Shown piece by piece: positions 1 through 8,079 of a stretch of DNA of 64,000 nucleotides. The position numbers and the translations under genes were made by a program. The notes under the pieces were generated by a model that was given only the letters and a program-made list of their open reading frames with translations, searched no databases and was not told the DNA's origin. The stretch is from Pseudophaeobacter sp. EL27 (GTDB lineage Bacteria > Pseudomonadota > Alphaproteobacteria > Rhodobacterales > Rhodobacteraceae): the NCBI RefSeq assembly GCF_900313025.1, contig NZ_OMPQ01000011.1, forward strand, positions 372,001-436,000, written 5' to 3'. Position 1 is the stretch's first letter; each line of letters starts with the position of its first letter.

Positions 1-2
1 TG

Positions 3-245
3 CCGCGGATGCGGGCGCAAATCGGCTTTGCCGCAGGGCTGGGGGCGGCTCTGTCGATGGGAGATCTTGGCGTCATTACCCTGTTTGCCGACCCGGAAGT
101 GGCGACTTTGCCCTTACAGGTCTACCGCCTGATGGGAGCCTACCAGATGGAGGCGGCAGCGGGGGCGGCGCTGTTGCTGTTGATCCTGTCGATGGGCGCA
201 TTTTGGATTCTGGATCGCGGAGGTCGTTGGCATGCTGAGGCTTGA
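3..245 (+). CDS. thiP: Thiamine ABC transporter permease ThiP, C-terminal fragment
   Basis: The frame is open from the left edge of the window to a TGA at 243-245, so only about the last 80 residues are seen. They form two hydrophobic segments, one around the first 25 residues and one near the end (AALLLLILSMGAFWIL), as expected for the last transmembrane helices of a binding-protein-dependent permease. The stop overlaps the start of the ATPase gene by 14 bp, so the two genes are translationally coupled. The ThiP assignment rests mainly on the ThiQ-like partner; on its own the fragment could belong to another ABC permease. Confidence 0.75.
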   Translation, partial: PRMRAQIGFAAGLGAALSMGDLGVITLFADPEVATLPLQVYRLMGAYQMEAAAGAALLLLILSMGAFWILDRGGRWHAEA

Positions 246-924
246 GAGCTGTGAAATAGAGAACGGCGGCTTCGTTTTGCGGGCTGATCTGGAGATTCCT
301 GCCGGGGCCAAGCTTGCCATTATTGGCCCTTCGGGGGCGGGGAAATCCACCCTGATTGAGGCGATTGCCGGGTTTTTGCCGCTGCGCCAGGGGCGCATTT
401 TTTGGCAGGGGGAGGATCTGACGGGTCTGGCACCGGGGCAGCGTCCGGTGGCGATGCTGTTTCAGGATGGCAACCTGTTCCCCCATCTTACCGTGGCGCA
501 GAACGCGGGACTGGGGCTGCGCGCCAATCTGCGTCTGTCGCAGGACGAGCAGGCACAGGTTCAGCAAGCACTGCTCCGAGTCGGGTTGGGGGATCTGGCG
601 GCGCGTAAACCGGCGGAACTGTCGGGGGGGCAGCAAAGCCGGGTCGCCCTGGCGCGGGTCCTGTTGCAGCGGCGCGATATCCTGCTGCTGGATGAGCCCT
701 TTGCGGCGCTTGGGCCGGCCCTGAAAGATGAGATGCTGGATCTGGTGGCGGAAATCGCTGCCGAGACGGGCGCGACGGTGCTGATGGTCAGCCATGATCC
801 ACAGGACGCGCGCCGCCTTGCAGATCAGGTGGTTCTGGTCGCCGAGGGCAAGGCGCATCCGCCTGTGGCGACGGCGGAACTGCTGGACAATCCGCCGCCG
901 GTGCTAAAGGCCTATCTGGGTTAG
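232..924 (+). CDS. thiQ: Thiamine ABC transporter ATP-binding protein ThiQ
   Basis: This is the 230-residue ATPase of an importer for thiamine or its phosphates, working on the inner face of the membrane with the overlapping permease. All ABC motifs are visible: Walker A GPSGAGKST at 32-40, Q-loop FQDGNLFPH at 77-85, signature LSGGQ at 130-134, Walker B LLLDEP at 151-156 and switch histidine H188. Its short length and single domain match ThiQ rather than longer MalK-like ATPases. It starts inside thiP and is the last gene of that transcript; the periplasmic binding protein must lie upstream of the window. A close alternative is another small-molecule importer ATPase. Confidence 0.85.
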   Translation: MLRLESCEIENGGFVLRADLEIPAGAKLAIIGPSGAGKSTLIEAIAGFLPLRQGRIFWQGEDLTGLAPGQRPVAMLFQDGNLFPHLTVAQNAGLGLRANLRLSQDEQAQVQQALLRVGLGDLAARKPAELSGGQQSRVALARVLLQRRDILLLDEPFAALGPALKDEMLDLVAEIAAETGATVLMVSHDPQDARRLADQVVLVAEGKAHPPVATAELLDNPPPVLKAYLG

Positions 925-960
925 GGCGGCGGGCGATCAGGCCCACCGCGATTTGCGCGT

Positions 961-1401
961 TTAAGCGACAGCTGCCAGTTTTTGACGCGATTTGGCGATC
1001 ATCAGTGCTGCCTGGGCGGCCTCGCGGCCCTTGTCGACAAAATGTGCCTGGTAGATGGCATTGTGATGATCGGTTTCCTGGTACTGATGCGGTGTCAGGG
1101 AAACAGAGAGCACAGGAACGCCGGTATCCAGGCCGACGCGCATCAGCCCATCCACCACGGACTGGGCGACAAAATCATGGCGGTAGATGCCGCCATCTAC
1201 CACAAAGGCAGCGCAGGCGATGGCGGTATATGCGCCGGTCTTTGCCAGATCCTGTGCCATCAACGGCATCTCAAAGGCACCGGGCACGTCAAAGACATCT
1301 ACCTGTTCGGCGGGGATAAGCTGGGTAAAACCAAGCAGCGCCTGGTCAACGATATCGGCATGCCATTGGGCCTTGATAAAGGCATAGCGGGTGTGTGTCA
1401 T
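961..1401 (-). CDS. ribH: 6,7-dimethyl-8-ribityllumazine synthase, type II (RibH2-like)
   Basis: Lumazine synthase condenses the ribityl-aminopyrimidine with dihydroxybutanone phosphate, the penultimate step of riboflavin synthesis. The 146 residues carry the family motif PGAFEMPL near residue 40. In place of the usual C-terminal helix signature they carry TPHQYQETDHH near residue 110, a change typical of type II enzymes such as Brucella RibH2. The gene stands alone, downstream of an FMN riboswitch on the same strand, and has an AGGAG ribosome site about 9 bases before the ATG. A separate ribA lies at 42203-43294. FMN feedback on this gene is therefore very likely. Confidence 0.92.
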   Translation of the reverse strand: MTHTRYAFIKAQWHADIVDQALLGFTQLIPAEQVDVFDVPGAFEMPLMAQDLAKTGAYTAIACAAFVVDGGIYRHDFVAQSVVDGLMRVGLDTGVPVLSVSLTPHQYQETDHHNAIYQAHFVDKGREAAQAALMIAKSRQKLAAVA

Positions 1402-1489
1402 TGGTATCTCCTATAGGTTTGACACGTCACCCAAGGCGATAACGAACGGCATGACTGCACCGGCCTCAGCCGAAAGCAATCCTGTCGCA

Positions 1490-1690
1490 CGTTCTCTTCC
1501 ATCCGGACTATGACCGTCGGCTCTGGAATCACACCAGATCTGCTAGACATCATCTGATGTGCGTTCACAGCCCGAAAAGTGGGAACCGGTTTTCGGTTCA
1601 AGCTGTGAAGCCAAAAAGATGACCGCTCGCGGGCTTACGGGGATGAGCCCGCATACCGCCGGTGGGGAATTTCACCCCGCCCTGAGAACA
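1490..1690 (-). promoter_or_regulatory. FMN riboswitch (RFN element) upstream of ribH
   Basis: Read on the minus strand, the P1 stem is GTTCTC (1684-1689) with GAGAAC (1491-1496). Between them lie the invariant RFN blocks: AGGGCGGGGTGAAATTCC, the CCCACCGGCGGT block, GCCCGCGAGCG, AGCAGATCTGGTG, and CCAGAGCCGACGGTCATAGT. One variable arm is enlarged by a long hairpin (1564-1609). No clear intrinsic terminator follows, so control is more likely at translation initiation of ribH, about 90 bases downstream. Confidence 0.95.
1564..1609 (-). repeat. Extended hairpin inside the FMN riboswitch variable arm
   Basis: Two nested perfect stems, 1564-1571 with 1602-1609 (TTCACAGC/GCTGTGAA) and 1572-1578 with 1590-1596 (CCGAAAA/TTTTCGG), enclose the motif AACCGGTTCCCACTTTTCGG (minus strand). 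From memory, this motif resembles a short intergenic repeat common in alphaproteobacteria. It appears to have been accommodated in a loop where it does not break the aptamer. Confidence 0.6.
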
Positions 1691-1843
1691 GCGCGACCCT
1701 GCCAAGAAGTGATGCTGAGCGCAAGATCCCAAGTATAGGGTGACGCCGCGCTATAAGAATTTGTTGTGGCAATGGGGCGTGGCTTGGGCTTTCCATTTGG
1801 GGCAGAGCCACTAGGCTGCCGCCAACTGATCAAGGAGAGCGCG

Positions 1844-2446
1844 ATGAAACTGCATTATGCCCCAACTTCCCCTTTTGTGCGCAAGGTGATGGTCCTGCTG
1901 CATGAGACCGAAACGCTGGACAGCGTGGAGCTACACAATGTCGCAACCACGCCCTATGACCCCAGCGCTGATGTGCAGGCCAGCAACCCCCTGGCCAAGA
2001 TCCCGGCGCTGGAACGCGGCGATGGTTCGGCCTTGTATGATAGCCGGGTGATCTGCGCCTACCTCAATGAACGCGCTGGAGCCGGGCTCTATGCCGGGGG
2101 CTGGGACAGCAAAGTGCTGGAGGCCACTGCCGATGGCATCATGGAGGCAGCGGTTCTCATGACCTATGAAATGCGTCTGCGCCCCGAAGAGAAACAGTCC
2201 CCGGAGTGGATCAAGGCGCAACTGGGTAAGGTTCTGGGGGCCTGTTCGGCGCTGAATGCGCGCTGGATGAGTCACCTGCAAGGTCCCCTGGACATGGGCC
2301 AGATCGCCGTGGGCTGCGCGCTGGCCTATGTGGATTTCAGGCATCCAGATGCGGGTTGGCGGACCGGTAACGAGGCTCTGGCGGATTGGTTCAAGACTTT
2401 CGAATCGCGCCCCGCGATGCAGGCGACTCGGCCGCCTGAGGGTTAA
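1844..2446 (+). CDS. Glutathione S-transferase family protein
   Basis: This is a 200-residue cytosolic GST. The N-terminal thioredoxin-like domain begins MKLHYAPTSPFVRKVM, where the SPF/VRKV region corresponds to the glutathione-site helix start. The NPLAKIPAL segment contains the conserved cis-proline, and the YDSRVICAYL segment gives the gamma-glutamyl-binding S of the SNAIL/TRAIL-like region. An all-helical C-terminal domain follows. ATG 1844 was chosen over an upstream in-frame start because AAGGAG lies 7 bases before it and the domain begins there. The substrate cannot be inferred. It stands alone between the riboswitch region and petABC. Confidence 0.85.
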   Translation: MKLHYAPTSPFVRKVMVLLHETETLDSVELHNVATTPYDPSADVQASNPLAKIPALERGDGSALYDSRVICAYLNERAGAGLYAGGWDSKVLEATADGIMEAAVLMTYEMRLRPEEKQSPEWIKAQLGKVLGACSALNARWMSHLQGPLDMGQIAVGCALAYVDFRHPDAGWRTGNEALADWFKTFESRPAMQATRPPEG

Positions 2447-2654
2447 GTTTTCCTTTAGAAATCTGGGGTGAGCCGCGCTGGGCTGTGGTTTTCAGAGCGC
2501 CCATTCAAAGAAACTTGAAACTGGAGTGCCATGTGCGCCTTTGACCGCTGGACGAAAGCGCCTCACCCGGCTATGACCCGCCATGAGTCACCGCGTTTAT
2601 CGTGGTGCATGCGCATGTTTGCCCTAAACGGGCGCTGGAAATGGAGAAAACCTC

Positions 2655-3215
2655 GTGTCCCACGCAGAAGACCACGAAGGAACCCGGAGAGATTTCCTCT
2701 ACTACGCCACTGCCGGCGCCGGGGCAGTGACCGCGGGAGCCGCCATATGGCCCCTGGTCAATCAGATGAACCCCTCGGCTGACGTCAAAGCTTTGTCCTC
2801 GATTCTCGTGGATATCAGCGGTGTAGAAGTTGGAACGCAGATTAGTGTGATGTTCTTGGGGAAACCCGTGTTCATCCGCCGTCGTACTCAGGCAGAGATC
2901 GACGAAGCCCGTGCAGTTGATGTTGCAGGCCTGATCGATACCACTTCGGAAAACCCCAACAAGCCTGGCACCGATGCCGCGGATGCGAACCGCGCCATGG
3001 ATGAGAATGGCGAATGGCTGGTGATGATGGGTGTCTGTACCCACCTCGGCTGTGTTCCGCTTGGCGATGGTGCCGGCGAATTCAACGGTTGGTTCTGCCC
3101 CTGTCACGGGTCGCACTACGACACCGCTGGCCGGATCCGTAAAGGCCCCGCGCCTGAGAACCTGCATGTGCCTGTCGCGTCCTTCACCGACGCCAACACC
3201 ATCAAACTGGGATAA
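2655..3215 (+). CDS. petA: Ubiquinol-cytochrome c reductase, Rieske iron-sulfur subunit
   Basis: This is the Rieske subunit of the cytochrome bc1 complex, which passes electrons from ubiquinol to cytochrome c1. The 186 residues begin with a twin-arginine signal-anchor (TRRDFLYYA at 10-18, then a hydrophobic helix). The 2Fe-2S binding loops are CTHLGC (C128, H130, C133) and CPCHGS (C148, C150, H151). The start is GTG at 2655, preceded by GGAGAAA. It is the first gene of petABC, with only 11 bp before petB. Both cluster loops are intact, so the protein should be functional. Confidence 0.97.
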   Translation: MSHAEDHEGTRRDFLYYATAGAGAVTAGAAIWPLVNQMNPSADVKALSSILVDISGVEVGTQISVMFLGKPVFIRRRTQAEIDEARAVDVAGLIDTTSENPNKPGTDAADANRAMDENGEWLVMMGVCTHLGCVPLGDGAGEFNGWFCPCHGSHYDTAGRIRKGPAPENLHVPVASFTDANTIKLG

Positions 3216-3226
3216 GGAGGTACGCA

Positions 3227-4558
3227 ATGTCTGGCATTCCGCACGATCATTACGAACCAAAGACTGGCGCAGAGAAATGGCTGCATAGCCGCCTGCCCAT
3301 CGTCGGTCTGGTATATGACACCATCATGATCCCCACCCCCAAGAACCTGAACTGGTGGTGGATCTGGGGCATCGTTCTGGCTTTCTGCCTGGTGCTGCAA
3401 ATTGTCACCGGCATCGTCCTGGTGATGCACTACACCCCGCATGTTGACCTGGCCTTTGCCTCTGTTGAACACATCATGCGCGACGTGAATGGCGGCTATA
3501 TGCTGCGCTACATTCACGCAAACGGCGCTTCGCTGTTCTTTGTGGCCGTTTACATCCACATTTTCCGTGGTCTCTTCTACGGCTCCTACAAGGCCCCACG
3601 TGAGATCACCTGGATCATCGGCATGATCATCTACCTCTTGATGATGGCAACCGGTTTCATGGGCTACGTTCTGCCCTGGGGTCAGATGTCCTTCTGGGGT
3701 GCGACCGTGATCACCGGCCTGTTTGGCGCCATTCCCTTTGTTGGTGAAGCGCTGCAGACCTTCCTCTTGGGCGGACCTGCGGTGGATAACGCCACGCTGA
3801 ACCGTTTCTTCTCGCTGCACTATCTGCTGCCATTTGTCATCGCGGCGCTGGTTGTGGTCCATATCTGGGCTTTCCACACCACAGGCAACAACAACCCAAC
3901 CGGTGTTGATGTGCGCAAGGGCTCTAAAGAAGAAGCCGAAAAAGACACCCTGCCGTTCTGGCCCTACTTCGTGATCAAGGATTTCCTCGGCCTGGCCGTG
4001 GTTCTGGTGATCTTCTGGGCGATCGTTGGCTTTATGCCAAACTATCTGGGTCACCCCGATAACTATCTCGAAGCCAATCCGCTGGTGACCCCTGCGCATA
4101 TCGTTCCTGAATGGTACTTCCTGCCCTTCTACGCGATCCTGCGGGCCTTCACCTCCGAGGTCTGGGTTGTGCAGATTGCCTCCTTCGTGACCGGTGGCAT
4201 CATCGACGCCAAGTTCTTTGGTGTTCTGGCGATGTTTGGCGCGATTGCCGTCATGGCGCTGGTGCCCTGGCTCGACACCTCGCGGGTGCGTTCCGGTCGC
4301 TACCGTCCGATGTTCAAGTGGTGGTTCTACCTCCTGGTCTTTGACTTCTTTGCCCTGATGTGGCTGGGCGCGATGCCGGCGGAAGAGCCCTATGCATCGT
4401 TCTCGCTGATCGCATCGGCCTATTGGTTTGGCTACTTCCTGGTCATCCTGCCCATTCTGGGTGTCATCGAGAAGCCCCTGGCAGAGCCTGCTACAATCGA
4501 AGAAGATTTCGACGCTCACTACGGCGAGAAATCCGACGCAGCCACGCCTGCCGAGTAA
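3227..4558 (+). CDS. petB: Ubiquinol-cytochrome c reductase, cytochrome b
   Basis: Cytochrome b is the membrane core of the bc1 complex and holds the two b hemes and both quinone sites. The 443-residue length is normal for Rhodobacteraceae. The first heme-ligand helix reads [20 protein letters not shown] and the second [18 protein letters not shown], giving the four ligand histidines. The Qo motif PEWYFLPFY lies near residue 290. About eight hydrophobic helices are apparent. AAGGAGG precedes the ATG, and the gene is flanked by petA (11 bp gap) and petC (19 bp gap) in one transcript. Confidence 0.98.
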   Translation: MSGIPHDHYEPKTGAEKWLHSRLPIVGLVYDTIMIPTPKNLNWWWIWGIVLAFCLVLQIVTGIVLVMHYTPHVDLAFASVEHIMRDVNGGYMLRYIHANGASLFFVAVYIHIFRGLFYGSYKAPREITWIIGMIIYLLMMATGFMGYVLPWGQMSFWGATVITGLFGAIPFVGEALQTFLLGGPAVDNATLNRFFSLHYLLPFVIAALVVVHIWAFHTTGNNNPTGVDVRKGSKEEAEKDTLPFWPYFVIKDFLGLAVVLVIFWAIVGFMPNYLGHPDNYLEANPLVTPAHIVPEWYFLPFYAILRAFTSEVWVVQIASFVTGGIIDAKFFGVLAMFGAIAVMALVPWLDTSRVRSGRYRPMFKWWFYLLVFDFFALMWLGAMPAEEPYASFSLIASAYWFGYFLVILPILGVIEKPLAEPATIEEDFDAHYGEKSDAATPAE

Positions 4559-4577
4559 GAGAGAAGGACAGCTACCA

Positions 4578-5369
4578 ATGTTGAAGACACTCGCAATCGG
4601 TGCCGCCTTCGCTCTGGCCCTTATCCCTGCTGCATCCAATGCAGCAGGCGGTAGCGGCCACGTCGAGGACTTCCAGTTCTCGTTTGAGGGACCATTCGGC
4701 GCCTATGATCAAAACCAGCTGCAGCGCGGCCTGCAGATCTACACCGAAGTCTGCGCGGCCTGTCACGGGCTGAAGTTTGTACCTCTGCGCACCCTGGCTG
4801 ACGAGGGTGGCCCTGCGCTGCCCGCCGATCAGGTTCGGGCCTATGCGGCTGAGAACTTCACCGTCTATGACGCCGACCTGGACGAGGATGTTCCTGCCAA
4901 GCCGGTGGATCACTTCCCTGCCAACACGGCTGCTGGCGCACCCGACCTGAGCCTGATGGCAAAGGCGCGTGCCGGTTTCCACGGCCCCTATGGCTCTGGT
5001 ATGAACCAGCTGTTCAAGGGCATCGGTGGCGCGGAATACATCGCCTCTTTGCTGGACGGTTATACCGGTGAGGAAAAGGAAGAAGCAGGCACCCTGTTTT
5101 ATGAAAACACCGCCTTCCCAGGTGGTTGGATTTCGATGGCGCCCCCGCTGTCGGATGAGCAGGTTGAATTTGCCGATGGCCATGACAACAGCGTCAAGGC
5201 GATGTCGCAGGATGTTGCGGCCTTCCTGATGTGGACCGCTGAGCCCAAGATGATGGACCGCAAGAAAGTTGGTTTTGTCGGAGTTCTGATCCTGACTGTT
5301 TTGTCGGTTCTGCTTTATCTGACCAACAAACAGCTCTGGGCCCCGCATAAGGGTCGCAAATCCGCCTGA
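4578..5369 (+). CDS. petC: Ubiquinol-cytochrome c reductase, cytochrome c1
   Basis: Cytochrome c1 takes electrons from the Rieske protein and reduces soluble cytochrome c in the periplasm. The 263 residues start with a Sec signal peptide cleaved near AASNA/AGG (about 22). The single heme site is CAACH at 59-63. A C-terminal anchor helix ([15 protein letters not shown]) ends in basic residues. ATG 4578, preceded by GAGAAGGA, was preferred to upstream in-frame starts because it places the signal peptide at the N-terminus. It is the last gene of the operon and is followed by a strong intrinsic terminator. Confidence 0.97.
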   Translation: MLKTLAIGAAFALALIPAASNAAGGSGHVEDFQFSFEGPFGAYDQNQLQRGLQIYTEVCAACHGLKFVPLRTLADEGGPALPADQVRAYAAENFTVYDADLDEDVPAKPVDHFPANTAAGAPDLSLMAKARAGFHGPYGSGMNQLFKGIGGAEYIASLLDGYTGEEKEEAGTLFYENTAFPGGWISMAPPLSDEQVEFADGHDNSVKAMSQDVAAFLMWTAEPKMMDRKKVGFVGVLILTVLSVLLYLTNKQLWAPHKGRKSA

Positions 5370-5389
5370 TAGGCTGATTTAGCAGATAG

Positions 5390-5428
5390 AAAATGGCCCC
5401 TGCGAGGAGACTTGCGGGGGCCATTTTT
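5390..5428 (+). terminator. Intrinsic terminator of petABC
   Basis: AAAATGGCCCCTGC (5390-5403) pairs with GCGGGGGCCATTTT (5414-5427) with one G-U pair, and the downstream arm ends in a T run. It lies 21 bp after the petC stop. Confidence 0.9.
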
Positions 5429-5446
5429 CGGAGGAGTTCGGACAGT

Positions 5447-5510
5447 GGGGCGCTGCCCCTCTGCGCGCCAGGCGCGCATTCACCCCGGGATATTTTTGGC
5501 CAAATGAAGA
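5447..5510 (+). repeat. Family B 3'-end repeat, copy 1
   Basis: The element has three parts: hairpin GGGGCGCTGCCCC, a second hairpin TGCGCGC/GCGCGCA with a 3-base loop, and the tail CACCCCGGGATATTTTTGG followed by CCAAATGAAGA. The tail contains the 10-bp palindrome TTTGGCCAAA. It lies in sense orientation after the petABC terminator and 10 bp before the 3' end of the convergent mtaB. A second copy is at 13626-13690 on the minus strand. Confidence 0.8.
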
Positions 5511-5520
5511 GAGCTGGCTG

Positions 5521-6777
5521 TCAGGCGGTGAGTTGACTGCCGTCCTGGCCGAGGATCATCGCGGTGACGATCTGGCCTTCCTGTTGTGGCGTGGCAAAAC
5601 GCACTTCGGTGAACTGTTCGGTTCGGCCCATATGCGGGTTTTCCATCAGCACCTGATGGGTCTTGCCGATCTGTACTGCCAGATGGGACTGCACCCGGGC
5701 TTCACCCGCTGCGCGCAGACGGGCGGCGCGGGCTTTGATCACATTGCCATTGACCTGTTTGGGGATTTTAGCCGCCGGGGTGCCGGTCCGTTTGGAATAG
5801 GGGAAGACATGAAGCCAGGTGAGCTGGCACTCGTTCACCAGTTTCAGCGAGTTTTCAAAATGCGCCTCGGTTTCAGTGGGGAAGCCGGCGATGATATCGG
5901 CGCCAAAGGTCATTTCGGGGCGCAGTTTGAGCGCCTCTTCGCAGAAGCGGATGGCATCATCGCGCAGGTGGCGCCGGGCCATGCGTTTGAGGATCATATC
6001 GTCGCCATGTTGCAACGACAGATGCAGATGCGGCATCAGGCGGGGTTCGGTGGCGATGGCCTGCATCAGGTTCTCATCCACCTCGATCGAATCGATTGAG
6101 GAAATTCGCAGGCGCGGCAGGTCCGGCACCAATTTGAGGATCCGCATCACCAGATCGCCAAGTTTGGGCGTGGCTGGCAGATCGGCGCCCCAGGAAGTGA
6201 GATCAACGCCCGTGAGCACCACCTCGTTGTAGCCCTTGTCGACCAGCCGCTTGATCTGATCGACCACCACGCCGGCCGGCACAGAGCGGGAATTGCCGCG
6301 GCCATAGGGGATGATGCAAAAGGTGCAGCGGTGATCGCAGCCGTTTTGTACCTGTACATAGGCGCGGCTACGGGTGCCAAAACCGTCGATCAGATGGCCG
6401 GCGGTCTCGGTCACTGACATGATGTCGTCGACCTGCACCTTTTCGGTCTCACCGATGAAATTGGCCGCCATGCCGTTCCAGGTTTCTGGCTGCATCTTTT
6501 CGGTATTGCCAATGACGGTATCAACCTCTGCCATCTGGGCAAAGGTTTCCGGTTCGGTCTGGGCGGCGCAGCCGGTGACCACAATGCGGGCCTGCGGATT
6601 ATCGCGGCGCAACCGGCGGATTTCCTGACGGGATTTGCGCACCGCCTCCGCGGTGACCGCACAGGTGTTCACCACCACCAGATCCTCCAGACCAGCAGCC
6701 TGCGAGAGCTCTTTCATCGCCTCGGTCTCATAGGCGTTGAGACGGCAACCGAGGGTGGTGAATTTGGGCGCGGACAT
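5521..6777 (-). CDS. mtaB: tRNA (t6A37) methylthiotransferase MtaB
   Basis: This radical-SAM enzyme adds a methylthio group to t6A37 of ANN-decoding tRNAs. The 418 residues start with an MTTase domain carrying three cluster cysteines (C11, C39, C70). The radical-SAM motif C147-x3-C151-x2-C154 (CDHRCTFC) follows, then a C-terminal TRAM-like tail. The N-terminus TLGCRLN and overall length fit MtaB rather than MiaB or RimO. It lies 3 bp downstream of dapF on the same strand and is probably co-transcribed with it. The 3' end faces the family B repeat after petC. Confidence 0.92.
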   Translation of the reverse strand: MSAPKFTTLGCRLNAYETEAMKELSQAAGLEDLVVVNTCAVTAEAVRKSRQEIRRLRRDNPQARIVVTGCAAQTEPETFAQMAEVDTVIGNTEKMQPETWNGMAANFIGETEKVQVDDIMSVTETAGHLIDGFGTRSRAYVQVQNGCDHRCTFCIIPYGRGNSRSVPAGVVVDQIKRLVDKGYNEVVLTGVDLTSWGADLPATPKLGDLVMRILKLVPDLPRLRISSIDSIEVDENLMQAIATEPRLMPHLHLSLQHGDDMILKRMARRHLRDDAIRFCEEALKLRPEMTFGADIIAGFPTETEAHFENSLKLVNECQLTWLHVFPYSKRTGTPAAKIPKQVNGNVIKARAARLRAAGEARVQSHLAVQIGKTHQVLMENPHMGRTEQFTEVRFATPQQEGQIVTAMILGQDGSQLTA

Positions 6778-6780
6778 GGC

Positions 6781-7611
6781 TCAGAGACTTTCGAGAAAGG
6801 CGGCGGTAAACGTGCCGGAGAAGACATGCATTGTGGGGCCAGTCATCCAGACGCCATCCTCACGCCAGTCGATCCACAGGGTGCCGCCATCCAGATCGAT
6901 CTGCACCTGACGCCCTGTGAGCCCCCGGCGGGCGGCAGCGACGGCTGTGGCGCAGGAGGAGGAGCCAGAGGCCAAGGTGATGCCAACACCGCGCTCCCAG
7001 ACTCGCATGCGGATGTGATCGGGGCCAACCAGATGGGCCACTTGTACATTGGTACGCTCGGGATAGAGCGGGTGATGCTCATAGCGGGGGCCAAATTCGT
7101 CCAGCGGGATTTGTTCGGCGTCTTCGACAAAGAAGGTGCAATGGGGATTACCCATGCCGGTGGCTGTAGGAGCGTCTTTGATCGGCAGTTCCAGCGTGTC
7201 CATGTCTTCTGCCAGGGGGATTTCATCCCAGTGGAGCTGCGGCTGACCCAAATTGACCGAGGTGAGGCCATCCCCGGCGTCACGGGCAAAGAGGTCACCA
7301 CGATCAGTGGTGAGATGCAGCTCCGTCTTGCCGCCTTCCTCCATCAGATGGCGGGCAATGCAACGGGTGGCATTGCCACAGGCCGCCGAGGTGGAGCCAT
7401 CGGCATTGTAAAAGGTCAGATGCGCATCCCCAGCGCCCTGTTCAATCAAGGCAAGCTGATCAAAGCCCACGCCAAACTGACGATGGGCGATTCCCTTGGC
7501 CAGGGCCGGGGTGATCTCCAGTTTTTGCCTACGCGCATCGACAACAACAAAGTCATTGCCAAGCCCATGCATCTTCATGAAGGGGAAATGGGGTTCTGAA
7601 AGCTTGCTCAT
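6781..7611 (-). CDS. dapF: Diaminopimelate epimerase
   Basis: DapF interconverts LL- and meso-diaminopimelate for lysine and peptidoglycan synthesis. The sequence shows MKMHGLGNDFVVVD at the fold start, the first catalytic cysteine in SAACGNATRC, and the second in ASGSSSCATA. The length is about 276 residues from ATG 7611. An ATG three codons upstream (7620) has a weak AGGT site and cannot be excluded; longer extensions seem unlikely because the domain begins about 12 residues after 7611. It precedes mtaB with a 3 bp gap. No promoter is obvious. Confidence 0.93.
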   Translation of the reverse strand: MSKLSEPHFPFMKMHGLGNDFVVVDARRQKLEITPALAKGIAHRQFGVGFDQLALIEQGAGDAHLTFYNADGSTSAACGNATRCIARHLMEEGGKTELHLTTDRGDLFARDAGDGLTSVNLGQPQLHWDEIPLAEDMDTLELPIKDAPTATGMGNPHCTFFVEDAEQIPLDEFGPRYEHHPLYPERTNVQVAHLVGPDHIRMRVWERGVGITLASGSSSCATAVAAARRGLTGRQVQIDLDGGTLWIDWREDGVWMTGPTMHVFSGTFTAAFLESL

Positions 7612-7806
7612 ATTGGCCATATAGACCTGCGGTGAAAATGAATCCAGCCTGTGACGCATAAAGTTCAAAAAAGGGCTTGACCCTTTCCCGTCCTAACCGT
7701 AGACAGCCGCCAATCGAGACGGCAAGGACGATACGGACGAGCCAATCGATAGCAAATTAAGTGCTTGATCTTCTTGGGAAAATCACTTAGACCGCGCAAA
7801 TAAAGT

Positions 7807-7882
7807 GGGCCGTTAGCTCAGCTGGTAGAGCAACTGACTTTTAATCAGTAGGTCGATGGTTCGAACCCATCACGGCTCACCA
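7807..7882 (+). tRNA. trnK: tRNA-Lys (anticodon TTT)
   Basis: This is a 76-nt cloverleaf. Acceptor GGGCCGT pairs with ACGGCTC (one G-U). The D-arm contains TAGCTCAGCTGGTAGAGCA, the anticodon stem ACTGA/TCAGT holds loop CTTTTAA with TTT at 34-36, and the T-loop is TTCGAAC. The 3' CCA is encoded. Confidence 0.97.
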
Positions 7883-7889
7883 CTTTATC

Positions 7890-7927
7890 AAAGCCTTAGG
7901 CGGAAACGCCTGAGGCTTTCTCTTTTT
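7890..7927 (+). terminator. Intrinsic terminator after tRNA-Lys
   Basis: AAAGCCTTAGGCG and CGCCTGAGGCTTT pair around a GAAA tetraloop with one G-U pair. A T-rich run follows (TTTCTCTTTTT). It begins 8 bases after the tRNA 3' end. Confidence 0.9.
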
Positions 7928-8079
7928 CAGCACCGGATTTTGTAGGGTTTGGGCTTTGTTGAGCGAATCTCCATTGGGCATAGCCACGCAGATTCACTGT
8001 GTTGCCCGCAAGCGCGGGCGTAAAATCTCCATTGGGTTTTTGGCACTTTGCTTGGGAAGGTAATGGCTCCCGATGAGGC
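7928..8079. repeat. Non-coding stretch with a 13-bp direct repeat
   Basis: AATCTCCATTGGG occurs exactly at 7966-7978 and 8024-8036, 58 bp apart. A small hairpin (GCCCGC/GCGGGC) lies between them. An open frame covers the stretch on the minus strand, but it has no ribosome site and no recognisable domain. The region may be a degraded element; nothing else is evident. Confidence 0.5.

Noticed and set aside
3116-4639. Long open frame on the minus strand opposite petB
   Set aside because: It is a mirror of biased codon use in petB, with no ribosome site and no recognisable domain. The same applies to long antisense frames opposite leuS (36824-38503), the DUF2125 gene (29319-30926) and pmbA (28151-29257).
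7807-7882. tRNA-Lys as an integration site for a genomic island
   Set aside because: No integrase, no repeat of the tRNA 3' end and no composition shift were seen on either side.
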